Part shown: positions 17,267 to 25,507 of the stretch, piece after piece | How the letters are laid out: every line of letters starts with the position of its first letter | Numbering within the stretch: position 1 is the stretch's first letter | NCBI GenBank assembly: GCA_938010435.1 | Contig: CALLUS010000010.1 | Coordinates: forward strand, 1-32,527 | Reading direction: 5' to 3' | DNA length: 32,527 nt | Source: an uncultured Rhizobiaceae group bacterium | GTDB lineage: Bacteria > Pseudomonadota > Alphaproteobacteria > Rhizobiales > Rhizobiaceae | The notes under the pieces: model-generated | What the model was told of the DNA's origin: nothing | The model's input: the letters and a program-made list of their open reading frames with translations, nothing else | The model's database searches: none | Translations under genes and position numbers: made by a program

Positions 17267-17583
17267 CCAACACAGAACAAATGGGTTTTCGTGCGCTGGC
17301 TGACCCCACACGCCGTGACATTTTGCAGTTGTTAGCACAAAGCGACATGACGATTGCGGAGGTTGCGGACAATTTCCAAATGACGAGAGGTGCCGTCAAA
17401 AAACATCTCACAATTCTTGAAGAGGGTGATCTGATATCTGTGCGGGTGAGTGGCAGATCAAGAATGAACACGCTCAATACAGATGGAATAAAGCGGGTCT
17501 TTGACTGGTTCAGCTACTTCGATTCTTTCTGGGATGATCGCCTCAGTAAATTAAAAACTGAAATTGAAAAGGACACACAATGA
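17263..17583 (+). CDS. ArsR-family winged-helix transcriptional regulator
   Basis: This 106-residue protein begins MTNTEQMGFRALADPTRRDILQLLAQ, the classical ArsR-type N-terminus, followed by a helix-turn-helix (MTIAEVADNFQMTRGAVKKHLTIL, residues about 29-52) and a wing (GDLISVRVSGRSR). No cysteine pair for metal sensing is visible, placing it with the non-metal ArsR proteins that are commonly paired with SRPBCC (AHSA1) genes. Its start overlaps the 49-residue frame upstream and its stop overlaps the SRPBCC gene (ATGA), so they form one operon. The double operator at 17061-17103 suggests autorepression. The ligand is unknown. Confidence 0.88.
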   Translation: MTNTEQMGFRALADPTRRDILQLLAQSDMTIAEVADNFQMTRGAVKKHLTILEEGDLISVRVSGRSRMNTLNTDGIKRVFDWFSYFDSFWDDRLSKLKTEIEKDTQ

Positions 17584-17993
17584 CTGAAACAATATTGCGT
17601 AAATCGATCTACCTTAAAGCATCGCCGTCCGATGTATGGGCTTATCTGACTGATCCCGAGAAACTTGCTATTTGGTTTCATAAGCCGAAAACTCCTCTGG
17701 AGGTCGGTGAATACGAAATGTTTGGAACAGAAAGCGGTGACAAACTCATGTGGGGTGATGTGCTTGTGAGCGATCCACCCAATCGGTTGGAATATACTTT
17801 CTCTATTGCCCCGATGGGTGGGGCTATAAGCACAGTAAAATGGCGTTTGGAAGAAGTGCCTGGCGGGACATATTTGTCTCTGATCCATGAAGGATTGCCT
17901 CAAGGCGCTGAAGCATTTGGATTGACACTCGCCTTAGATAAAGGATGGGACGATCACATTGCGCGAATGCGAAATTCCCTTCACGACAGCTAA
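17580..17993 (+). CDS. SRPBCC / AHSA1-like domain protein
   Basis: The 137-residue protein has the START-like fold signature of the AHSA1 group: LRKSIYLKASPSDVWAYLTDPEKLAIWF at the N-terminus, GEYEMFGTESGDKLMWGDVL in the middle, and TYLSLIHEGLPQGAEAF then GWDDHIARMRN at the C-terminus. Such single-domain proteins have a hydrophobic pocket and usually lie next to an ArsR regulator; their ligands are mostly unknown. Its ATG overlaps the arsR stop by four bases. The last residues (NSLHDS) overlap, in another frame, a VOC-like coding remnant, so the natural C-terminus may have been altered by a rearrangement. Confidence 0.87.
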   Translation: MTETILRKSIYLKASPSDVWAYLTDPEKLAIWFHKPKTPLEVGEYEMFGTESGDKLMWGDVLVSDPPNRLEYTFSIAPMGGAISTVKWRLEEVPGGTYLSLIHEGLPQGAEAFGLTLALDKGWDDHIARMRNSLHDS

Positions 17994-18060
17994 GATATAT
18001 TTTACCGATCCCGGCGGTCTGATTGTTGAGATCGATGCAATAACACGTGTGGATGATTGA
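17971..18060 (+). pseudogene. C-terminal remnant of a VOC-family gene
   Basis: In the frame ending at TGA 18058-18060 the sequence reads IPFTTAKIYFTDPGGLIVEI and then six to seven more residues before the stop. The DPxGxxVEI pattern is that of the last strand of VOC proteins. No start or N-terminal part is present: the frame closes at a TAG at 17935-17937, and upstream of about 17970 it is only the out-of-frame reading of the SRPBCC gene. It is best explained as the 3' end of a VOC gene left by a deletion or insertion. Short length limits certainty. Confidence 0.45.
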
Positions 18061-18078
18061 TTCATTCACATGACTTCC

Positions 18079-18192
18079 CCATTTCAATCTCAAACTCCAC
18101 CTTTGCACATCATGACAAAGCCCCTATGTTCATTCACTGATATTAAGGGGATTCTCGATGCACAGAGTTGGTTCAATTCCATTTGACATTAA
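18079..18192 (+). repeat. Nudix promoter and 5' end (right repeat)
   Basis: This is the partner of the left copy at 16957-17063; the first 52 bases are 75% identical. It contains a plausible promoter for the Nudix gene: TTGCAC (18103-18108) and TATGTT (18125-18130) with a 16-base spacer. The two copies bracket the arsR-SRPBCC cassette. Confidence 0.55.
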
Positions 18193-18595
18193 GGGCGATC
18201 AGATCGCTGTTTTGTTTGTAACGTCGCAAACACGGGGACGGTGGATTTTGCCGAAAGGCTTGACGAAGACTGGTGAAACACATGCTGAGACTTGCTTGCG
18301 CGAAGGCTTTGAAGAAGCCGGTGTGAATGGTGTGGTCATGGAAGATTTTCCACTTACGGTATCCATAAACAAACAAAGTGCTGATGGAAAACAAGCAGTT
18401 CCCGTGACCTATTATCCTGTGCTGGTCAAAGAGCAAGTTGATGAATGGCCAGAAATGGCCAAACGAGAGCGCCATTGGGCATTGCTGAGCGACGCCTTAA
18501 AAGTGGTGCACCGCGAAGATTATCTTGCTTTGATCAAACAGTTTGAAGTGCTGGCACCTTGGATTAAAGAAGCTGCAGAAGCCCATAAATCGTAG
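18158..18595 (+). CDS. Nudix hydrolase
   Basis: The 145-residue protein carries a complete Nudix box at residues 34-56: G, five residues, E40, seven residues, then REGFEEAGV, which binds the catalytic divalent metals. The flanking WILPKG and the short size resemble the diphosphoinositol-polyphosphate phosphohydrolase-like branch (hydrolysing nucleoside or inositol diphosphates linked to another moiety); the substrate cannot be told. Its 3' end overlaps the convergent PiT gene by 32 bases. The upstream region is duplicated at 16957. An AAGGGG sits 13 bases before the ATG (at 18145-18150). Confidence 0.92.
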   Translation: MHRVGSIPFDIKGDQIAVLFVTSQTRGRWILPKGLTKTGETHAETCLREGFEEAGVNGVVMEDFPLTVSINKQSADGKQAVPVTYYPVLVKEQVDEWPEMAKRERHWALLSDALKVVHREDYLALIKQFEVLAPWIKEAAEAHKS

Positions 18596-20057
18596 CCGCT
18601 AATAAAGCTGATGCGGGAACAGTAATCACCCAAGCCGCGGCAATCGACAATACAAACTTACGACGCACCAAACGGCGCTTGCGGCGGTTGACCTTGGTGG
18701 CAAATGCGTCTTCAGCAGTGGCATTGAGTTTATGGCCCGGGCGGAGTTTCTTCTTGTTTGGATTTTCCGAGTATTCCCGCAAGAAGCCAACTCCAAACAC
18801 CGCACCCACCGCGATATGGGTAGAACTCACAGGCAGTCCCAGCGTGGTTGCGATCAAAACCGTGACGGCTGCAGATAGCGCCACGCAATAAGCACGGGGT
18901 GAATTCAAGCGTGTGATTTTCTCGCCTACCACTGCAATCAGTTTGGGCCCGAATAATCCAAGACCCAACGCAATACCAAACGCACCTACCACCATCACCC
19001 AAAGCGGGATGGAGACTTTACTGGCGATTTCACTTGTGTCGCCAATGGTTGAAACAATCGCGGCGAGGGGGCCAACGGCATTGGCCACATCATTTGCTCC
19101 GTGTGCAAACGAGAGCAAGGCTGCTCCAATGATCAAAGGCAAGTCGAACAAACGATAAATGTCTTTTTTACGGTTTTCTAATCCCAGCGTTCGCTTTGCG
19201 ATATAAGGACGAGACGCAAAATAAGCCGCAGCAAAACAGAATATGGAAAACAGTACGATCTCGATAAGAGATGGTTTCCAGATTTTCTTCAAACCCTTCA
19301 TGGACATGTAAGCCGCAAATGCCGCTGCCATAAGAGCTATTAAAACAGGAACCCATCGTCGTGCGGCTTCCAATCTGTCTTCGACATTCAGAATTTTTAC
19401 TTTAATAAAATATAGCAACATCGCAGCGACTAGGGCGCCGAACACCGGGGAAATCACCCAACTGGCAGCGATGGCAGCCATAGTACCCCAATTCACCAAT
19501 CCAACACCCGCTGCAGCGATGCCTGCGCCCAAAACGCCACCGACAATTGAGTGGGTCGTTGAAACAGGAGCGCTGAGTATGGTCGCAAGGTTGATCCAGA
19601 GACCTGCAGCCAACAATGCACTCAACATAAGATAGCGGAATTGCTCAACAGTGACTTCACCACCCGGCGCTATAATACCTTTAGAAACTGTTGCCACAAC
19701 GTCGCCACCGGCGAGCAATGCTCCTGCGGTTTCGCAAACAGCAGCAATGACCACAGCGGCAAACACGGTCAACACCTTGCCACCCACGGCAGGGCCCATA
19801 TTGTTTGCCACATCATTTGCGCCGATGTTCAACGCCATATAGCCGCCAACGACTGCGGCAATAACAATCAGGAGAGTTTCTTCACCCAACCCTGTATAAG
19901 AATTGCCGATAAAAATGGCGACCAGCGCCAGAAACAGAATTGAAAGTCCAATGGGGACGATAATGCCGCGTAAGCCTAATGATTGAGATTGGCCGAAGCT
20001 AAAGCGTCTTAGATCATTGACATATCTGTTCTCGGGACTTTTTTGCGGATTGTTCAC
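18564..20057 (-). CDS. pit: Inorganic phosphate transporter, PiT family
   Basis: The 497-residue membrane protein has two copies of the PiT signature, GANDVANNMGPAVGG near residue 80 and AHGANDVANAVGPLAA near residue 320, one in each repeated half, and about ten to twelve hydrophobic spans. PiT permeases import phosphate, often as a metal complex, driven by protons or sodium. The start is a GTG at 20057; an 11-codon frame (ATG 20089 to TGA 20054) overlaps it. A cytoplasmic loop with a basic segment (KVNRRKRRLVRRK) lies near the end. No DUF47/PhoU-like partner gene is adjacent and no PhoB box was recognised upstream. Its 3' end overlaps the Nudix gene tail. Confidence 0.93.
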   Translation of the reverse strand: MNNPQKSPENRYVNDLRRFSFGQSQSLGLRGIIVPIGLSILFLALVAIFIGNSYTGLGEETLLIVIAAVVGGYMALNIGANDVANNMGPAVGGKVLTVFAAVVIAAVCETAGALLAGGDVVATVSKGIIAPGGEVTVEQFRYLMLSALLAAGLWINLATILSAPVSTTHSIVGGVLGAGIAAAGVGLVNWGTMAAIAASWVISPVFGALVAAMLLYFIKVKILNVEDRLEAARRWVPVLIALMAAAFAAYMSMKGLKKIWKPSLIEIVLFSIFCFAAAYFASRPYIAKRTLGLENRKKDIYRLFDLPLIIGAALLSFAHGANDVANAVGPLAAIVSTIGDTSEIASKVSIPLWVMVVGAFGIALGLGLFGPKLIAVVGEKITRLNSPRAYCVALSAAVTVLIATTLGLPVSSTHIAVGAVFGVGFLREYSENPNKKKLRPGHKLNATAEDAFATKVNRRKRRLVRRKFVLSIAAAWVITVPASALLAATIYGLLQLL

Positions 20058-20297
20058 GTTCTTTTACCCCAGATCGTCATGGCATTCATGTCTAATTATT
20101 GCGCGCACCCTAACGGTCTCACTCCTTAAACTGAAATTGCTTTTGTGATTTATGCACAGGGGAGCGTACCAAAAAATCCAGCGATGACTATCGCACAGAT
20201 TTTACCTCTTCGCTTCAATCTCACCTTTGCCCCATCGATGCGATGCTTTAGGTTTAAAATCAAATTGAACCACATGACCAGAATTTTGGAGCTTTGC

Positions 20298-21767
20298 ATG
20301 TTGAACCTGTCGAATTGGCGCGTATTGAAAGCCGTTTTTACGGGCATGGTTGTGAGCGGGGTGATTGCAGCGCATTCGGGCGCAGCATTGGCTCAAGATG
20401 CGTCGTCAGGTTTGCGCGGTACATCAAGCGAGTTGAAGCTTGTGCCTCAAGGCGACGCACAATTGCGTTATTCGTTTGCGCCTCTGGTAAAGCAAACAGC
20501 GCCCGCCGTTGTAAACGTTTATGCGGCGGTGAAAGTGCAGCAACGCCAATCGCCTTTTGCGGGCGATCCATTTTTCGAACAATTCTTCGGTGGTAAAGTG
20601 TTTGGCGGGCGTCAACGACAACGTACATCACGGTCCCTTGGTTCAGGTGTCATTGTTGGCGAAGAGGGCATTGTGATCACCAATCACCATGTGATCAAAA
20701 ATGCCAGCGAAGTGAAAGTAGCTCTGTCCGATGGGCGCGAATATCCGGCAGAAATTAAATTGATCGACGAGCAATCGGATTTGGCCGTATTGAAACTGAA
20801 TGCAGAGCGCACATTTCCGGTTGTGCCTTTGGGAGATTCAGAATCCCTCGAAGTGGGCGACCTTGTTTTGGCATTGGGCAATCCGTTTGGTGTCGGGCAA
20901 ACCGTGACCAGCGGCATCGTTTCAGCTCTTGCCCGCAGTCAACGGGGCAAGGATGATTTCGGGTTCTTTATTCAAACGGACGCGTCTATCAATCCAGGCA
21001 ATTCTGGTGGTGCATTGGTGGATATGCAGGGTCGTCTGATTGGCGTGAATACATCTATTTTCACCAAGTCGGGCGGTTCAAACGGCATCGGCTTTGCTGT
21101 TCCGTCGAACATGGTAAAAGTGGTGTTAGAAAGTGTGCGAGGCGGTAGTGATCGCTTGTTACGTCCTTGGGTCGGCGCAAGTTTTCAAGCTGTGACTGCC
21201 GATATTGCTGATTCTATTGGGTTGGAACGTCCACGTGGCGCGCTTGTGGCTGGGGTCATTGAAGGTGGCCCAGCTGAAGAGGCGGGTTTGAAGTTGGGTG
21301 ATGTTGTTCTAATGATCGATGGAAAACCAATAGAACATGCAGATGCATTGGGGTATCGACTTGCCACGGCGGGCACGGGCCGCACTGTGAAGTTGTCTGT
21401 CTTGTCGCGCAATACCAAAAAAGATCTACAACTGGCTCTCGCACCTGCACCTGAAACGCCGGCGAGAGATACGAGAGTTATTCGTGGAAGGTCACCTTTC
21501 ACAGGTGCACAAGTCGCCAACTTGTCGCCACGCTTAGCACAGGAAATCCGGGTGGACACTGGAAAACGCGGTGTTGTTGTGATGGGCGTCAAACGTCGTA
21601 GCCCTGCTTCACGCATTGGGTTTAGGGCAGGTGATATCATTTTGGAGATCAATGAAGAGCGCATTGAGTCCACCCGCCAATTGGATGAGTTGTCAAATGC
21701 TGGTGGGCGCGGTTGGGACTTCGTTCTTGAACGCAATGGCAGACGTTACGAACAATATATCAGGTGA
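20298..21767 (+). CDS. Periplasmic Do-like serine protease (DegP/HtrA family)
   Basis: The 489-residue protein has a signal peptide (residues 1-32, with hydrophobic core VFTGMVVSGVIAA and cleavage after ALA). The trypsin-like domain carries the triad His131 (TNHHVIK), Asp161 (QSDLAVLK) and Ser236 (NPGNSGGAL). Two PDZ domains follow, around residues 295-390 and 400-489. Such proteases degrade or refold misfolded envelope proteins. ATG 20298 is chosen because GGAG (20288-20291) sits six bases upstream and the signal peptide begins there; in-frame codons further upstream lack these features. The second PDZ domain is complete and ends close to the stop. rarA follows after 12 bases. Confidence 0.95.
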   Translation: MLNLSNWRVLKAVFTGMVVSGVIAAHSGAALAQDASSGLRGTSSELKLVPQGDAQLRYSFAPLVKQTAPAVVNVYAAVKVQQRQSPFAGDPFFEQFFGGKVFGGRQRQRTSRSLGSGVIVGEEGIVITNHHVIKNASEVKVALSDGREYPAEIKLIDEQSDLAVLKLNAERTFPVVPLGDSESLEVGDLVLALGNPFGVGQTVTSGIVSALARSQRGKDDFGFFIQTDASINPGNSGGALVDMQGRLIGVNTSIFTKSGGSNGIGFAVPSNMVKVVLESVRGGSDRLLRPWVGASFQAVTADIADSIGLERPRGALVAGVIEGGPAEEAGLKLGDVVLMIDGKPIEHADALGYRLATAGTGRTVKLSVLSRNTKKDLQLALAPAPETPARDTRVIRGRSPFTGAQVANLSPRLAQEIRVDTGKRGVVVMGVKRRSPASRIGFRAGDIILEINEERIESTRQLDELSNAGGRGWDFVLERNGRRYEQYIR

Positions 21768-21779
21768 GTATTCATTCTC

Positions 21780-23102
21780 GTGGCTGATCTTTTCAAAGAA
21801 AAATCATCAACGGATACTAACGCGGACACGTCTCGTCCATTGGCGGATCGCATGCGTCCAAAGTCGCTTGTCGAAGTAGTCGGGCAAGATCATCTTTTGG
21901 GGCAAGAAGGTGTTCTAAGCCGCATGTTGTCGTCCGGATCATTGGGCAGTTTGGTGTTCTGGGGCCCGCCAGGCACGGGCAAGACCACCGTCGCACGTCT
22001 TCTCGCTGATGAGAGTGAACATCACTTCGAGCAAATTTCGGCAATTTTTTCTGGCGTTGCTGATCTCAAAAAGGTGTTTGATGGAGCCCGTCATCGAGCT
22101 GGTAATGGGGTGAAAACGCTGCTGTTCGTAGATGAAATTCACCGTTTCAACAAAGCTCAGCAGGATTCATTCTTACCCGTCATGGAAGACGGAACGATAA
22201 CACTTGTCGGCGCAACCACAGAAAACCCGTCATTTGAATTGAACGCAGCGGTTTTATCTCGCGCGCGGGTGCTCACGTTTCACGCTCATGATGAAACCAG
22301 CTTGCTTGCACTTTTGGATCGTGCAGAAGAATTGGAAGAGAAAACACTGCCGCTTGATGAAGAAGCACGACAGGTTTTGGTGCGTATGGCTGATGGCGAT
22401 GGCAGAGCTATACTGACACTGGCCGAAGAGGCGTGGCGTGCGGCCCGACCTGATGAAATGTTCGATGCCAAAACTCTGCAAGAGGTTTTACAGCGTCGTG
22501 CACCAATTTACGACAAAGGCGCTGATGGCCACTACAATCTCATTTCTGCACTGCACAAAGCTGTGAGAGGGTCAGACCCGGATGCAGCACTCTATTATCT
22601 GGCGCGCATGATGGATGCTGGCGAAGATCCACTGTTCTTGGGTCGAAGATTAGTGCGTATGGCTTCGGAAGATATCGGTATGGCCGACCCGCAAGCACTG
22701 GTGGTCGCTAATGCTGCGAAAGACACATACGATTATTTAGGATCTCCTGAAGGAGAATTAGCTCTGGCTCAAGCGTGCGTTTATCTCGCGACAGCACCAA
22801 AATCCAATTCGCTTTATGTGGCTTTCAAAACGGCTATGCGCGTGGCGAAAGACGCGGGATCTTTACCACCACCCAAACACATATTGAACGCTCCCACCGA
22901 ACTCATGAAAGAAGAAGGTTACGGCACAGGGTATCTTTATGATCACGACCAACCTGATGCATTTTCTGGCCAAGACTACTTTCCTGAACGTTTGGGGCGG
23001 CAGAAATTCTACGACCCTGTTGATCGTGGTTTTGAACGCGATATTCGCAAACGCGTAGACTATTGGGCGAAGTTAAGAGCCGAGCGAGAAAAGCGCTCTT
23101 AA
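21780..23102 (+). CDS. rarA: Replication-associated recombination protein A (AAA+ ATPase)
   Basis: The 440-residue protein has Walker A GPPGTGKT (residues 62-69), Walker B LLFVDEIHRF (around 114-123), the sensor segment GATTENPSFELN and the C-terminal RarA/MgsA domain with GRRLVRMASEDIGMADPQAL and LYVAFKTAMR. RarA is a clamp-loader-like ATPase acting at stalled replication forks. The GTG at 21780 is used because the resulting N-terminus (MADLF, then RPLADRMRPKSLVEVVGQ) matches the family. It follows the protease gene closely, a common order in Rhizobiales. Confidence 0.95.
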   Translation: MADLFKEKSSTDTNADTSRPLADRMRPKSLVEVVGQDHLLGQEGVLSRMLSSGSLGSLVFWGPPGTGKTTVARLLADESEHHFEQISAIFSGVADLKKVFDGARHRAGNGVKTLLFVDEIHRFNKAQQDSFLPVMEDGTITLVGATTENPSFELNAAVLSRARVLTFHAHDETSLLALLDRAEELEEKTLPLDEEARQVLVRMADGDGRAILTLAEEAWRAARPDEMFDAKTLQEVLQRRAPIYDKGADGHYNLISALHKAVRGSDPDAALYYLARMMDAGEDPLFLGRRLVRMASEDIGMADPQALVVANAAKDTYDYLGSPEGELALAQACVYLATAPKSNSLYVAFKTAMRVAKDAGSLPPPKHILNAPTELMKEEGYGTGYLYDHDQPDAFSGQDYFPERLGRQKFYDPVDRGFERDIRKRVDYWAKLRAEREKRS

Positions 23103-23140
23103 ATAATGTTCGTTCAATGATGAATTTATAAACTTTGAAG

Positions 23141-23161
23141 CGGGCCTTCGGGGCCTGTTTT
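23141..23161 (+). terminator. Possible weak terminator after rarA
   Basis: CGGGCC (23141-23146) and GGCCTG (23152-23157) can form a six-pair stem including one G-U, followed by TTTT and, after GC, TTTG. The T-run is interrupted, so activity is uncertain. The rest of the 124-base gap before crcB holds nothing clear. Confidence 0.4.
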
Positions 23162-23226
23162 GCTTTGTGGGTTGGCGGCCCTCTTTTTGTTGGCCATGCA
23201 CTGTGCAATCGGCTAAATGGCATATT

Positions 23227-23616
23227 ATGTTGCATGTTGTTCTTGTATTTTTAGGCGGTGGCCTCGGGGCCGCTGGGCGTCATTTGGTTGGGCTTGCTGC
23301 CCTTCGTCAATTTGGCCCGGGATTTCCCTTCGGCACATTGATCGTCAATGTGGTTGGCTCGCTGCTTATTGGAGTGATTATTGGATGGTTGGCGCGGCGC
23401 GGTGTCAGCGGCAGTGATTGGCGTTTGTTTTTAACCACTGGAATGTTGGGCGGGTTTACAACCTTCTCTGCATTCTCATTGGATGTGGCTAATATGTGGG
23501 AGCGCGGGGACCTTGGAACCGCCGCATTCTATGTGGGCAGCAGCGTGATTGTTTCTGTTTTGGCTGTGTTTGCGGGGCTTTGGTGCGCCCGAACATTTGT
23601 GCCTGTTGGAGTTTAA
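23227..23616 (+). CDS. crcB: Fluoride ion channel CrcB/Fluc
   Basis: The 129-residue, four-span membrane protein has GGGLGAAGRHLVG near residue 10, FPFGTLIVNVVGSLLIG near 35 and TTGMLGGFTTFSAFSLDV near 75, all signatures of the dual-topology fluoride exporter. The ATG at 23227 is preferred over an upstream in-frame start because the protein then begins at the first membrane span as in the family. No crcB-type fluoride riboswitch was recognised in the upstream gap. rluC follows three bases after the stop. Confidence 0.94.
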   Translation: MLHVVLVFLGGGLGAAGRHLVGLAALRQFGPGFPFGTLIVNVVGSLLIGVIIGWLARRGVSGSDWRLFLTTGMLGGFTTFSAFSLDVANMWERGDLGTAAFYVGSSVIVSVLAVFAGLWCARTFVPVGV

Positions 23617-23619
23617 GAT

Positions 23620-24630
23620 ATGGCGCTCACAGGTGTGTCACAAAAGACGGTCGAAGATGATGAATCCGGAATGCGTTTGGACCGTTGGTTCAAAGTGCAT
23701 TTTCCGGGATTGGGCTTTGGCAAATTACAAAAACTTCTCCGGTCAGGTCAAGTTCGGGTTGATGGTGGTCGTGTGAAAACCGCTTCGCGTTTGGAAGCGG
23801 GGCAGGTGGTGCGTATTCCTCCACTTGATACGGATGTATCAGAGAAGCCTTTGCACATGACCGCCAACACAATTCGTGACAGACACGATGAAGACGTGTT
23901 GCGCGATATGGTTCTTTATGAGGACAAGAAAGTACTTGTCTTCAATAAACCTGCTGGTTTAGCGGTGCAGGGCGGTTCAGGCATCAATCGGTCTGTGGAT
24001 TCCATGCTTGAATCTCTGCGCGATAAAAGCGGGCAAAAACCGCGCCTGTGTCACCGTTTGGACAAAGATACATCGGGTGTTTTGGTTGTGGCAAAAACCC
24101 GGGGTGCGGCTGCTGAATTGACCAAAAGCTTTCGCCATCGTGATACCGATAAAACCTATTGGGCTTTGGTCCAAGGCATTCCGCGCGAACGGGAAGGGCG
24201 TATCTCCACCTATTTGGTGAAAGAACAAACGGAAGATGGAGACCGCATGCGTGTGGCGCGCCATGGGGAACGCCATGCAGACCATGCTGTCTCGTTTTAC
24301 AGAGTGATTGACTCCAACCCACGCACCGTCTGCTGGATTGAAATGAAACCGCATACGGGCCGCACTCACCAATTGAGGGTTCATGCGCAACATATAGGGC
24401 ACCCAATTATTGGTGATCCCAAATATTTCGATGTACAGAATTTTGAAGTGCCCGGAGGAATTCAAAAACGTCTCCATCTTCATGCAAGACGCATCCGTAT
24501 TCCTCACCCTGACCCTGATCAATCAATTCTCGACATTACCGCGCCATTGCCACCGCACATGGTGCAAAGTTGGAACCTGTTTGCTTTCGACGAAGCTGAC
24601 GGTTTAAACGATGAAGACGATTTGGTTTAG
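23620..24630 (+). CDS. rluC: RluC-family 23S rRNA pseudouridine synthase
   Basis: The 336-residue protein has an N-terminal S4 RNA-binding domain (GMRLDRWFKVHFPGLGFGKLQKLLRSGQVRVDG, residues about 17-50). The catalytic domain contains the HRLDKDTSGVLVVAKT motif near residue 145, whose Asp is the pseudouridine synthase nucleophile, and PHTGRTHQLRVHAQHIGHPIIGD near 245. This fits the RluC/RluD group, which modifies 23S rRNA; RluC is preferred from gene order but the exact site is unproven. It starts three bases after crcB. The 97 bases that follow contain no gene. Confidence 0.92.
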   Translation: MALTGVSQKTVEDDESGMRLDRWFKVHFPGLGFGKLQKLLRSGQVRVDGGRVKTASRLEAGQVVRIPPLDTDVSEKPLHMTANTIRDRHDEDVLRDMVLYEDKKVLVFNKPAGLAVQGGSGINRSVDSMLESLRDKSGQKPRLCHRLDKDTSGVLVVAKTRGAAAELTKSFRHRDTDKTYWALVQGIPREREGRISTYLVKEQTEDGDRMRVARHGERHADHAVSFYRVIDSNPRTVCWIEMKPHTGRTHQLRVHAQHIGHPIIGDPKYFDVQNFEVPGGIQKRLHLHARRIRIPHPDPDQSILDITAPLPPHMVQSWNLFAFDEADGLNDEDDLV

Positions 24631-24727
24631 AACGCATTCTTTATCATTGAACACTTCAAATAGCTCAATGAAACACTTAGTTTGAGAGCAATGACATACG
24701 GCACTGGACACGAAATTGGGGCACGAA

Positions 24728-25507
24728 ATGGCTGATATATTAGGCGACCGCGACGACAATATCCCAGATCGCCCCACACGTGTTGCAGAGCCTTCGCGAG
24801 AAAGTCAACTTCCAAAGAAATTCTATAAATCTGCTGAAGTCGCTGAAGAGGATGGGCTTTTCAAAGTCCTGCTTGATGGACGACCTGTACGAACGCCCGG
24901 GAAAGCTGTGCTTCAGTTAAATTCACATTCAGTGATGGAAAACATTTCAAGTGAGTGGAATGCTCAGATTGAACGTATTGACCCAATGACGATGCCGGTC
25001 ACCCGTTTGATCAACACCACTATAGATGGTGTTTCTACTGATATGCAGGCGGTCAAGGAAGATATCATCCGTTACGCGGGAACAGACCTGCTTTGCTACC
25101 GTGCAGAAGCTCCAGAGCAGTTGGTTGACCAGCAAAACGAGCTATGGGACCCGGTTATCGATTGGGCTCAAAGTGCATTGAACGCCCGTTTCGTATTGGC
25201 TGCGGGCGTCATGCATTTGGATCAACCGCCGGAATCCATCAATGCATTTGGTGTGCATGTGGGACAAATAGATAAACCAGCGGTGCTGGCCGCTACCCAT
25301 GTTGTAATGACGCTAACCGGATCAGCTATTTTGGCAATGGCCGTTCTGAAGGATCATCTCACCGCTGATGAAGCTTGGAAACTGGCGCATCTGGATGAAG
25401 ATTGGAACATATCTTTGTGGGGCGAAGATGAAGAGGCGATGGAACGCCGTGCAAAGCGCCTGATAGATATGACGGCCGCTTATCATGTCATCAGGGCCAT
25501 GACATGA
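24728..25507 (+). CDS. ATP12-family F1-ATPase assembly chaperone
   Basis: The 259-residue protein matches the ATP12 family with KKFYKSAEVAEEDGLFKVLLDGRPVRTPGK near residue 30, the SEWNAQIERIDPMTMPVTRLINTTID segment, and the stretch RYAGTDLLCYRAEAPEQLVDQQNELWDPVIDW. ATP12 binds F1 alpha subunits during ATP synthase assembly in mitochondria, and alphaproteobacteria carry homologues. ATG 24728 is used rather than an in-frame TTG 12 bases upstream. Its stop overlaps the cyclase gene by four bases (ATGA), an unusual partner. Confidence 0.9.
   Translation: MADILGDRDDNIPDRPTRVAEPSRESQLPKKFYKSAEVAEEDGLFKVLLDGRPVRTPGKAVLQLNSHSVMENISSEWNAQIERIDPMTMPVTRLINTTIDGVSTDMQAVKEDIIRYAGTDLLCYRAEAPEQLVDQQNELWDPVIDWAQSALNARFVLAAGVMHLDQPPESINAFGVHVGQIDKPAVLAATHVVMTLTGSAILAMAVLKDHLTADEAWKLAHLDEDWNISLWGEDEEAMERRAKRLIDMTAAYHVIRAMT

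Noticed and set aside
20054-20089. Eleven-codon frame overlapping the PiT GTG start (minus strand)
   Set aside because: Too short to separate from chance and without a clear ribosome binding site; mentioned only in the PiT entry.
20213-20237. CTTCAA and CCCCATCG upstream of the degP-like gene as a heat-shock sigma factor promoter
   Set aside because: The fourth base of the -35 differs from CTTGAA and the 11-base spacing is too short compared with known sites.
23103-23226. Fluoride riboswitch upstream of crcB
   Set aside because: The expected crcB motif could not be found in the gap; only a weak terminator-like stem is present.
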